This document shows positions 45,303-52,690 of a DNA stretch of 64,000 nt, piece by piece. A program made the translations under genes and the position numbers. Position 1 is the stretch's first letter. Every line of letters starts with the position of its first letter. This DNA comes from Rhodoblastus sp. (GTDB lineage: Bacteria > Pseudomonadota > Alphaproteobacteria > Rhizobiales > Beijerinckiaceae): positions 62,001-126,000 of the forward strand of contig NZ_JAGRPM010000006.1 of assembly GCF_019449565.1 (NCBI RefSeq), in the 5' to 3' direction. A model generated the notes under the pieces. That model did not search any database. It was not told the origin of the DNA and saw nothing but the letters and a program-made list of their open reading frames with translations.

Positions 45303-46325
45303 TCAGGCCGCTTTGGCGCGGGCGATGGTCTTGCCGACGGCGGCGACGATGGCGTCCGTCGAGGGGACGTAGAGGTCTTCCAGCGAGGGCGAAAAGGGCG
45401 TCGGCGTATGCGGCGCGGTCACCATCTGCGGAGCGGCCTTGAGCGCGCCAAAAGCGTGCTGGGCCACATAGGCCGCGACGTCGCTGGCGAGCGAGCAGCG
45501 CGGATTGGCCTCGTCCACCACGACCAGACGGCCGGTGCTTTCGACGCTTTCAAGCACCGTGTCCCAATCAATCGGCGACAAGGTGCGCAGGTCGATCACC
45601 TCCGCCTCGACGCGATCCTTCCGGGCGAGTCTTTCCGCCGCTTCGAGCGCGCGATTGACGGTCAGACCATAGCTGACGATGGTGACGTCCTTGCCCTCGC
45701 GCGCGATATTCGCCTCGCCGAAGGGTATAGCGTAGGACTCCTCCGGAACCTCGCATTCGAGGCCATAGAGATTCTTGTGCTCGCAAAAGATGACCGGATC
45801 GTCGTCGCGGATCGCCTGGATGAGCAGGCCCTTCGCTTCATAGGCGTTCGAGGGGCAGACCACCTTCAGCCCGGGGATATGGGTGAATAGCGGCGTGAGC
45901 ATTTGCGAATGCTGGGCGGCGGCGCGGAAGCCCGCTCCGACCATGGCGCGGATGACCACGGGCGTCTTGGCCTTGCCGCCGAACATGTAGCGGAACTTGG
46001 CCGCCTGGTTGAAGATCTGGTCGAAACAGACGCCCATGAAGTCGATGAACATCAGTTCGGCGACCGGGCGCATGCCGCAGGCGGCGGCGCCGATGGCCGC
46101 GCCGACATAGGCCGATTCCGATAAGGGCGTGTCGAGCAGGCGGCCGCCATGCTTGGCGTAAAGCCCCTTGGTGACGCCCAACACGCCGCCCCAGGCGTCG
46201 GCTTCGCCGGGCGCGCCGGAGCCGCCGACAATATCCTCGCCGAGCAGGATGACATTCGGGTCACGAGTCATTTCGAGGTCCAGCGCCTCGTTGATCGCCG
46301 TCTTGAAGCTGATCTTGCGGGTCAT
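45303..46325 (-). CDS. acoB: Acetoin dehydrogenase E1 beta subunit
   Basis: A 340-residue beta subunit of the thiamine-diphosphate E1 component. ISFKTAINEALDLEMTRDPNVILLGEDIVGGSGAPGEADAWGGVLGVTKGL, PLSESAYVGAAIGAAACGMRPVAELMFIDFMGVCFDQIFNQAAKFRYMFGG and EAEVIDLRTLSPIDWDTVLESVESTGRLVVVDEANPRCSLASDVAAYVAQHAF are AcoB-typical. It cleaves acetoin to acetaldehyde and a hydroxyethyl intermediate together with AcoA. It is 11 bp upstream of acoC and 24 bp after acoA. Confidence 0.94.
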   Translation of the reverse strand: MTRKISFKTAINEALDLEMTRDPNVILLGEDIVGGSGAPGEADAWGGVLGVTKGLYAKHGGRLLDTPLSESAYVGAAIGAAACGMRPVAELMFIDFMGVCFDQIFNQAAKFRYMFGGKAKTPVVIRAMVGAGFRAAAQHSQMLTPLFTHIPGLKVVCPSNAYEAKGLLIQAIRDDDPVIFCEHKNLYGLECEVPEESYAIPFGEANIAREGKDVTIVSYGLTVNRALEAAERLARKDRVEAEVIDLRTLSPIDWDTVLESVESTGRLVVVDEANPRCSLASDVAAYVAQHAFGALKAAPQMVTAPHTPTPFSPSLEDLYVPSTDAIVAAVGKTIARAKAA

Positions 46326-46349
46326 GATTTTTCTCCTTCGTTCCGGGCG

Positions 46350-47333
46350 TCAGTAGGAAACGTAAACGTCGGTAAGCAGCTCGCGCGCATGGGGCAGCGG
46401 CGCGTCCTTGGCTGATGAAACAGCGGCGTCGATCAACGCCGCGACCTCGACGTCGATCAGGGCGAAGTCGCGCTCGCTCGCCAGTTCGGCGTCGCAAACG
46501 CGCGCGCGAAAGATCTTGAGGCAGTCGCGATTGGCGCGATTGAACTCATTCTCACCCTTGGCCTTGTAAGTCTGGGCGTCGCCTTCAAAATGGCCGTAGA
46601 AGCGCGTGACGCTGCATTCGAGCAAGGCTGGCCCGCCGCCCTCGCGCGCGCGTCTGATGATCTCGCCCGCGGCTTCATAGACCGCGAAAAAGTCGGTCCC
46701 GTCGACGGTGACGCCAGGCATGCCGAAGCCCGAAGCGCGATCGACATAGGAATCGACCGCCGTGGCGTATTCGACCGATGTGGCTTCGGCGTAACCATTG
46801 TTCTCGACGACGAAGAGGACCGGAAGATTCCACACGGCGGCGAGGTTCATGCTTTCCAGCACGGTGCCCTGATTGGCTGCGCCATCGCCGAAGAAGGTGA
46901 CGCCCACACCGTGGTCGCCACGGAATTTCGAGGCGAGCGCGGCGCCGCAGATCAAGGGCGCGCCGGCGCCCAGAATGCCATTGGCGCCCATCATGCCCTT
47001 GGAGAGGTCGGCGATATGCATCGAGCCGCCCTTGCCCCGGCACGAGCCCGTGGCCTTGCCATAGATCTCGGCCATCATTTCATGGACATCGACACCCTTG
47101 GCGATGCAATGGCCGTGGCCGCGATGCGTCGAGGCGATGCGGTCGATGTCAGTCAGATGCATCATGATGCCGGTCGCGCAGGCTTCCTCGCCGGCATAGA
47201 GATGGACGAAGCCGGGAATGTCGCCCTTGGCGAATTCGAAATGCAGCCTCTCCTCGAAATCGCGGATGGTGCGCATGGTGCGGTAGGCCCGCAATAGCTC
47301 GTCCCTCGACAAGGGAAATGGATTGCTGGACAT
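46350..47333 (-). CDS. acoA: Acetoin dehydrogenase E1 alpha subunit
   Basis: A 327-residue thiamine-diphosphate-dependent alpha subunit. IRDFEERLHFEFAKGDIPGFVHLYAGEEACATGIM, RGKGGSMHIADLSKGMMGANGILGAG and the cofactor motif FFGDGAANQGTVLESMNLAAVWNLPVLFVVENN (GDG..N) are intact. The ATG with GGAGGAAACGACAA upstream is chosen; the reading frame stays open far upstream inside acoX. Alternative 2-oxoacid or methylacetoin substrates are possible, since E1 specificity cannot be read directly. Confidence 0.94.
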   Translation of the reverse strand: MSSNPFPLSRDELLRAYRTMRTIRDFEERLHFEFAKGDIPGFVHLYAGEEACATGIMMHLTDIDRIASTHRGHGHCIAKGVDVHEMMAEIYGKATGSCRGKGGSMHIADLSKGMMGANGILGAGAPLICGAALASKFRGDHGVGVTFFGDGAANQGTVLESMNLAAVWNLPVLFVVENNGYAEATSVEYATAVDSYVDRASGFGMPGVTVDGTDFFAVYEAAGEIIRRAREGGGPALLECSVTRFYGHFEGDAQTYKAKGENEFNRANRDCLKIFRARVCDAELASERDFALIDVEVAALIDAAVSSAKDAPLPHARELLTDVYVSY

Positions 47334-47371
47334 TTGTCGTTTCCTCCTTCTTCTGGTTTTGGATTGGTTGT

Positions 47372-48406
47372 TCAGGCGCAGGCGAGCCTGCCTTCGCGCA
47401 GCAGCCCTTTGGCCGCCGCGTAGCGCATGACGGCCGCGACATTGATGGTGGCGAAGGCGTTTTCGACCAGTTCGATCGACACCTTCCGCCTGGGGCCGAA
47501 GGACAGTTCGCGCTCGCCATCCAGCGCGATCGATCCCGCAGCAAGCGCAGGCGTGAAAGCGCGCCCGGCAGGAAGACGCCGCCAGTCTTCCACCCCGATC
47601 GGCTCGACGAGGCCGGGAGCGATCGGCGCCCGCACGATTGTCGCCGCTGCGCCCGCCGGCGCCAGCCGAAGCATCAGGCCGCCCGCCTCGTCCCGCCCGA
47701 CTGGCTCGACCAGCCCGGCGATCGCGGACATCCCGATGACCTGAGGATCGGCGAAGGTCACGTAAAGCTCGCGGAAGGTGTCGGCTCGCCACAGCGCGCG
47801 GGCGCCGAGATTCTGCTCGGTCACGACGGCGACATCGACCAAAGCGATTTCGGACGGCGCGCCTTCAATGCACACCTTCAGCCATTTGTTGGCCGCGATC
47901 GCCACGTCCTTCGGGACAGCGCCGCTCGCGGCGAGGCCGGTCGCGAAGCCCGTGACGGTTGGCTCGCGATATTCGGGAAAGGCGTTATTGGTGCCGGTCG
48001 AAATGCCCGCGATGGGGGTGGCGCCGCATTCCGCAGCGACCGCCCGATGCGTGCCGTCGCCGCCGAGAACGATGATCGCGGCGACGCCCTCGCCCGCCAG
48101 TTTTCGCGCGGCGAGGCGGGAATCATCGACCGTGCCGGTGACGGGCATTTCGAGGAAGGACAGACGCGGAAAGCGAGCCTCGCCGCGATTGGCGGACTGA
48201 GCGAGATGGCGCAGCACATGGCCGGCGACACCGCCGCGCTCCGGCATCATCACAGCCTCCGCCACGCCACAGGCGGCGAGGCCGGCAAGCGCGCGCAGCA
48301 GCATATTGGCGCGATCCGCAACTTGCAGGCTATTGGCCTGGGCGATGACGCGACGGATGTCGCGCCCCGAAACCGGGTTGGCGATGACGCCGACCTTGAG
48401 CGGCAT
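47372..48406 (-). CDS. acoX: AcoX, NAD kinase-like protein of the acetoin operon
   Basis: A 344-residue protein of the ATP-NAD kinase fold. KVGVIANPVSGRDIRRV, the phosphate-binding VLGGDGTHRAVAAEC (GGDGT) and AGISTGTNNAFPE (the N-N-x-F-P motif) are the signatures. AcoX commonly leads acetoin operons; its reaction is not firmly established and it is dispensable in some hosts. GAGG before ATG 48406 sets the start. It is the first gene behind a sigma54 promoter. Confidence 0.92.
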   Translation of the reverse strand: MPLKVGVIANPVSGRDIRRVIAQANSLQVADRANMLLRALAGLAACGVAEAVMMPERGGVAGHVLRHLAQSANRGEARFPRLSFLEMPVTGTVDDSRLAARKLAGEGVAAIIVLGGDGTHRAVAAECGATPIAGISTGTNNAFPEYREPTVTGFATGLAASGAVPKDVAIAANKWLKVCIEGAPSEIALVDVAVVTEQNLGARALWRADTFRELYVTFADPQVIGMSAIAGLVEPVGRDEAGGLMLRLAPAGAAATIVRAPIAPGLVEPIGVEDWRRLPAGRAFTPALAAGSIALDGERELSFGPRRKVSIELVENAFATINVAAVMRYAAAKGLLREGRLACA

Positions 48407-48440
48407 GGGTTTCCTCAAGATTTTTTTCTTGAGGATGTTC

Positions 48441-48456
48441 AGCAAGCGCGGCGCCA
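48441..48456 (-). promoter_or_regulatory. Sigma54 promoter of acoXABC
   Basis: On the minus strand TGGCGCCGCGCTTGCT matches the -24/-12 consensus (TGGCAC, N5, TTGCW) with correct GG-to-GC spacing. The predicted start site is near 48431, 25 bp before the acoX ATG. It differs at only two of 16 bases from the promoter at 50685-50700. Confidence 0.88.
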
Positions 48457-48530
48457 GCGCGGGGATTCCCCGCACATGATTGAAATAATTATATTTCCTG
48501 AAATGGCGCCCGACGTCCTAGCGGGGCGCC

Positions 48531-48548
48531 GCGCCACAGCTGTGGCGC
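48531..48548. promoter_or_regulatory. Upstream activator site for the acoX promoter
   Basis: Perfect 18 bp palindrome with arms GCGCCACA and TGTGGCGC around GC. Its centre is about 97 bp from the -12 G. A left half-site CGCCACA recurs 21 bp further upstream, two helical turns away. The DNA between site and promoter is AT-rich (48477-48498), suiting IHF-aided looping. Confidence 0.82.
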
Positions 48549-48570
48549 CGGACGCCACAGGTCGGCGCGC

Positions 48571-50481
48571 TCAGCCGTGATTCTTGAACGCCATCAGGCC
48601 GTGCCGGCGAATCTGCCGATGGATGGTGGTGCGGTCGACCCCGCGAAGCCGTGCGACCTGGGAGACGTTCCAGCGGTTGCGACGCAATTCGGCGAGAAGG
48701 TCTTCCGCCGAGCCGCTGACCTTACGCTCGTCGGCGTCGCAGAACGCGATCCGGTCCGGCAGATCGTCGAGTTGGATCAGGTCGCCTTCGGCGATCGCGC
48801 AGGCGTAATCCAGCGCATTGATCAGCTCGCGAATATTGCCCGGCCAGTCATATTGCCGCATCCGCGCGAGCGCCGCCGGCGACAGCGCGAAGGCGCGCGT
48901 GAATTGCGCCCGCCGCTCGGCCAGCATCTTCTCGACCAGCCATTCGAAATCTAACCGTTCGCGCAGCGGCGGCAGCTTCAGCACGGCGCCGCTGAGACGG
49001 AAATAGAGGTCTTCGCGGAAATTGCCGCTCTTGATCAATTCGACGAGGTCGCGATGGGTCGCGGCGATGACGCGGATATCGACGGGGATCGGGCGCGTCG
49101 CGCCGACCGGGGTCAGTTCGCGTTCCGCCAGTACGCGGAGCAGACGGGTCTGCGAGGCCAGCGGCATGTCGCCGATCTCATCGAGGAACAAGGTGCCGCC
49201 ATTGGCTTCCAGCACCAGCCCCTTCTTGCCCTTGACCTTGGCGCCGGTGAAGGCGCCCGCTTCATGGCCGAATAATTCGCTCTCGATCAGCGCTTCAGGC
49301 AGCGCGGCGCAATTCACGGCGATGAAGGGCTTGCCCGCGCGCGGGCTGACGCTATGCAGCGCCTTGGTCAGGTGTTCCTTGCCGGTGCCGGTTTCGCCGT
49401 GGATCAACAGCCCCATCTGCGTATTGACCAGCTTGGTCGCGCGCGAAAGAACATTGCGCATCGCGTCGTCGTCGCCGGCCAGCGCCGCAAGCGCCGCCGG
49501 CAGCGGACGCTCGCGAAGCGGCGCGCCCGCCGACTTCTTCGGCGGCGGCGGGAGCGCCTGTCCAAACAGGCTGCGGCCGCTTCGACGCAGCCGCAACCCG
49601 CGCTGTTCGCTGGGCCGCGAGTGAACGTAAAACGGAAAATCGTCGACGCTGCATTCGAAGATGTCGGAAATCGACACCGGGCGCGGCGGCTTGGACGGAT
49701 CGGGCGCCGGCATTTCCTGCTGCAGCATGATGCGGGCCTGGTTGTTCACGCCGATGATCCAGCCGGAACTGTCGACGGCGATGACCACGTCCGGATCGAC
49801 GTCGGCGAATTCGGGGCAGACGGCGAGGCGCAGTATCCATTCGTTGCGGAAACGGTTCAGGAGATTGGCCGTCTCGATCTTGTGCGCGAAGGATTTCACC
49901 AATTGCATGGCGAGCAACTGGCCCGCCTTCGGCTCGGGCGACCGCAGGGCGGAAATATCGAGCACGGCGGCCATTTTGCCCGAAGGATCGTAAATCGGCG
50001 CGGCGGTGCAGGTGAGCGGAATATGGGTGGCGTCGAAATGATCGGTCTGGTGAACGGTCAGCGCCTCGCCCGTCGTGATGCAGGTGCCGACCGCGCAGGT
50101 GCCGGCATAGCTCTCGTTCCAGTCGGCGCCAAGGTAGAGCCCCGCCTTGCGGCAATTATTGGCGAAGGTCGGATCGCCCATGAAGTCCACGGTCACGCCA
50201 TTGGCGTCGGTCAGCAGCAGGACATAACCGAGGCCCGACACCTGCCGATACAGCATCTCGACGCCGAAGCGCGCCGTGTGCAGGAACTCATCCATCGCGT
50301 CGCGATGCTCGCGCAATTGCCCGGGCGTGACGATGCGCGCCTCGCGCAGCACGCTCGGGTCGAGCTTGTGCTCGGTCACGCAGCGCAACCATGAATCATG
50401 GATGATGGCGTCGCGCCGCGAATTGCGCTCCACCGCCGCGCGCACGAGTTCGTCGATATGGGCCGATTGCGCGCCGCGCAT
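48571..50481 (-). CDS. acoR: Sigma54-dependent activator, AcoR type
   Basis: A 636-residue enhancer-binding protein. Residues about 65-210 are a GAF-type sensor domain (LTDANGVTVDFMGDP, GTCAVGTCITTGEALTVHQTDHF). A second sensor-like or linker region follows, then the AAA+ domain with Walker A GETGTGKE, the sigma54 contact GAFTGA, Walker B GGTLFLDEIGDM and the arginine-finger FREDLYFRL. A Fis-type helix-turn-helix (NRWNVSQVARLRGVDRTTIHRQIRRHG) ends the chain. This matches AcoR/DhaR-type activators. ATG 50481 with GGAGG is chosen over two GTG codons just before it. Its gene lies between two promoters with identical activator sites, and I infer that it controls both. Confidence 0.9.
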   Translation of the reverse strand: MRGAQSAHIDELVRAAVERNSRRDAIIHDSWLRCVTEHKLDPSVLREARIVTPGQLREHRDAMDEFLHTARFGVEMLYRQVSGLGYVLLLTDANGVTVDFMGDPTFANNCRKAGLYLGADWNESYAGTCAVGTCITTGEALTVHQTDHFDATHIPLTCTAAPIYDPSGKMAAVLDISALRSPEPKAGQLLAMQLVKSFAHKIETANLLNRFRNEWILRLAVCPEFADVDPDVVIAVDSSGWIIGVNNQARIMLQQEMPAPDPSKPPRPVSISDIFECSVDDFPFYVHSRPSEQRGLRLRRSGRSLFGQALPPPPKKSAGAPLRERPLPAALAALAGDDDAMRNVLSRATKLVNTQMGLLIHGETGTGKEHLTKALHSVSPRAGKPFIAVNCAALPEALIESELFGHEAGAFTGAKVKGKKGLVLEANGGTLFLDEIGDMPLASQTRLLRVLAERELTPVGATRPIPVDIRVIAATHRDLVELIKSGNFREDLYFRLSGAVLKLPPLRERLDFEWLVEKMLAERRAQFTRAFALSPAALARMRQYDWPGNIRELINALDYACAIAEGDLIQLDDLPDRIAFCDADERKVSGSAEDLLAELRRNRWNVSQVARLRGVDRTTIHRQIRRHGLMAFKNHG

Positions 50482-50591
50482 CACCACGTTCCTCCCGGAT
50501 CCCGCTGTTTTTTCGCGGATGTTATTTTTTGGATTTGTTAATCGGGGAATTTCGCATGTAACGGCTCAGCCTTCAACCTGAGGCGTTCCCG

Positions 50592-50609
50592 GCGCCACAC
50601 ATGTGGCGC
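50592..50609. promoter_or_regulatory. Upstream activator site for the FMO/PQQ operon
   Basis: GCGCCACA-CA-TGTGGCGC, the same 8 bp arms and 2 bp gap as the acoX site, and one further pair (G/C) on each side. Its centre lies about 97 bp from the -12 G of the promoter at 50685. The intervening 50644-50671 segment is AT-rich. Confidence 0.82.
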
Positions 50610-50684
50610 CGCCGCCGCGCTTCCGGCTTTGCTGCGACCGCGTTAACTTAATGATTTTAAAATATAATTTCTGCTTTCCCACTC

Positions 50685-50700
50685 TGGCGCCGCCTTTGCT
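50685..50700 (+). promoter_or_regulatory. Sigma54 promoter of the FMO/PQQ/cytochrome operon
   Basis: TGGCGCCGCCTTTGCT has the -24 GG and -12 GC elements correctly spaced. The predicted start site is near 50710, leaving a leader of about 73 nt to the FMO start codon. The 50482-50782 interval holds no gene; besides this promoter and the activator site it must contain the acoR promoter on the other strand. Confidence 0.88.
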
Positions 50701-50782
50701 CTCCCTTTCCGCAGGTTCGGTCCGAAAATCGAATCCCGGAAAATGAAAAATGCGCCGGCAATCGGCGACAGGGAGTTTGCAA

Positions 50783-52588
50783 ATGCGAGACAAGGCGTCG
50801 GCGACAGCCGTTGCGACGGATGTTCTGAACCGGCTTGGCGCAGCGCTGGCGGCGGGCGACGTCCCTGCGGCGCTCGAATTGTTCCAGGCCGATTGCTATT
50901 GGCGCGACCTCGTGGCGTTCACATGGAACCTCAAGACGCTGGAAGGCAGGGAGCAGATCGGCGACATGCTGCGCGCGCAGCTTGGCGAAGCGCGCCCGGA
51001 AAACTGGCGAATCGCGGACGGCGAGGAGGCCAGCGAAACCGACGATGTGATCGAAGGCTGGATCGAATTCGAAACGGCGCTGGCGCGAGGCTATGGCCAG
51101 ATCCGCATCAAGGAGGGCCGCATCTGGACCCTGCTCACCACAATGCAGGAGCTGAAAGGTTTCGAGGAGCCGATGGGCGTCCGGCGCCCGGCCGGGGCCA
51201 AGCATGGCATCGACGCCAGCCGCAAGACCTGGGCCGAGGAGCGCGCGCAGGAAGAAGCGGAGCTTGGCCTTTCCCGCCAGCCCTATTGCCTCATCATCGG
51301 CGGCGGACAGGGCGGCATCGCGTTGGCGGCGCGCCTGCGCCAGCTGGACGTGCCGACCATCGTCATCGACAAATACGCACGCCCCGGCGACCAATGGCGC
51401 AAGCGGTACAAGTCTTTGTGCCTGCATGATCCCGTCTGGTACGATCACCTGCCCTATATGCCCTTCCCGGACAATTGGCCGGTGTTTACGCCCAAGGACA
51501 AGATCGCCGACTGGCTTGAAATGTACGCCAAGGTCATGGAGATCAATTACTGGGCGTCCACCGAATGCGTGAAAGCGTCCTATGACGAGGCCGCGAAGGA
51601 ATGGACGGTCATTGTTCGTCGCGAGGGCCGCGAAATTGAGCTGAAGCCCAAGCAGCTCGTGCTCGCCACCGGCATGTCCGGCAAGCCGAACCTGCCCAAG
51701 TTTCCAGGCATGGACATCTTCAAGGGCGAGCAGCAGCACAGCTCGCAGCACCCCGGCCCGGACGCCTATCGCGGCAAGAAAGTCGTGGTCGTCGGCGGCA
51801 ATAATTCGGCGCATGACATCTGCGCGGCGCTGTGGGAAGGCGGCGCCGACGTGACCATGGTCCAGCGCTCGTCCACCCATATCGTCAAATCGGACTCGCT
51901 GATGGAGATCGGCCTTGGCGCCCTCTATTCGGAGCGCGCCGTAGCGTCCGGAATGACGACCAAGAAGGCGGACCTGACCTTCGCCTCCATGCCCTACAAG
52001 ATCATGCATCAGTTCCAGATTCCGATTTACGACCGGATCCGCGAGCGCGACGCCGATTTCTACAAGCGGCTGGAGGACGCCGGATTCATGCTCGATTTCG
52101 GCGACGACGGCTCCGGCCTGTTCATGAAATATCTGCGGCGCGGCTCGGGCTATTACATAGACGTCGGCGCCTGCGATCTGGTCGCGGACGGTCGCATCAA
52201 GCTCAAGAGCGGCGTCAATGTCGCGCGCCTCACCGAGAACTCTGTCATCCTGACCGACGGAACGGAACTGCCCGCCGATCTGGTCGTCTACGCCACTGGC
52301 TTCAGCTCGATGAATGGCTGGGCCGCCGATCTGATCTCGCAGGAGGTCGCTGACCGTATCGGGAAGGTCTGGGGCCTCGGCTCGAACACCAGCAAGGACC
52401 CCGGCCCCTGGGAAGGCGAGCTTCGCAACATGTGGAAGCCGACCCAGCAGGAAGGGCTGTGGCTCCACGGCGGCAACCTGCACCAGTCGCGCCATTACTC
52501 GCTCTATCTCGCGCTCCAGTTGAAGGCCCGGAAGGAAGGACTTCCGATCCCCGTCTATGGACCGCAGCCCGTTCATCACCTGTCCTGA
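50783..52588 (+). CDS. Flavin-containing monooxygenase with N-terminal NTF2-like domain
   Basis: A 601-residue class B-type flavoprotein. Residues 1-130 form an NTF2/SnoaL-like domain (DVLNRLGAALAAGDVPAALELFQADCYWRDLVAFTWNLKTLEGREQI). The FAD motif GGGQGG is at 173-178, and the monooxygenase fingerprint is F313-K-G-E-Q-Q-H-S-S-Q-H323 (FxGxxxHxxx followed by H where Baeyer-Villiger enzymes have W). The NADPH motif VVVVGGNNSAHD follows, then YATGF. It should insert one oxygen atom into a ketone or heteroatom substrate, but the variant fingerprint leaves the reaction open. GGGAG before ATG 50783 sets the start. First gene of the sigma54-driven operon. Confidence 0.87.
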   Translation: MRDKASATAVATDVLNRLGAALAAGDVPAALELFQADCYWRDLVAFTWNLKTLEGREQIGDMLRAQLGEARPENWRIADGEEASETDDVIEGWIEFETALARGYGQIRIKEGRIWTLLTTMQELKGFEEPMGVRRPAGAKHGIDASRKTWAEERAQEEAELGLSRQPYCLIIGGGQGGIALAARLRQLDVPTIVIDKYARPGDQWRKRYKSLCLHDPVWYDHLPYMPFPDNWPVFTPKDKIADWLEMYAKVMEINYWASTECVKASYDEAAKEWTVIVRREGREIELKPKQLVLATGMSGKPNLPKFPGMDIFKGEQQHSSQHPGPDAYRGKKVVVVGGNNSAHDICAALWEGGADVTMVQRSSTHIVKSDSLMEIGLGALYSERAVASGMTTKKADLTFASMPYKIMHQFQIPIYDRIRERDADFYKRLEDAGFMLDFGDDGSGLFMKYLRRGSGYYIDVGACDLVADGRIKLKSGVNVARLTENSVILTDGTELPADLVVYATGFSSMNGWAADLISQEVADRIGKVWGLGSNTSKDPGPWEGELRNMWKPTQQEGLWLHGGNLHQSRHYSLYLALQLKARKEGLPIPVYGPQPVHHLS

Positions 52589-52615
52589 GTTCCGTGGAGT
52601 CAAAGGCGTTCCACT

Positions 52616-52637
52616 CCTGCGCGAGCGATCGCGCAGG
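52616..52637 (+). other. Intercistronic hairpin between FMO and PQQ dehydrogenase genes
   Basis: Perfect 9 bp stem CCTGCGCGA / TCGCGCAGG with loop GCGA, not followed by a T-tract. In the 102 bp gap it may stabilise or process the mRNA so that the dehydrogenase and the flavoprotein are made in different amounts. Confidence 0.5.
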
Positions 52638-52690
52638 CCGGGCGCCGTAGTGCCTAAACCAAACCAAAAAAATCACAGAGGAAGCGCTCA

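Noticed and set aside
50657..52603. A 648-codon minus-strand frame opposite the FMO gene
   Set aside because: It is antisense to a gene with clear FAD and NADPH motifs, and would also cross the sigma54 promoter.
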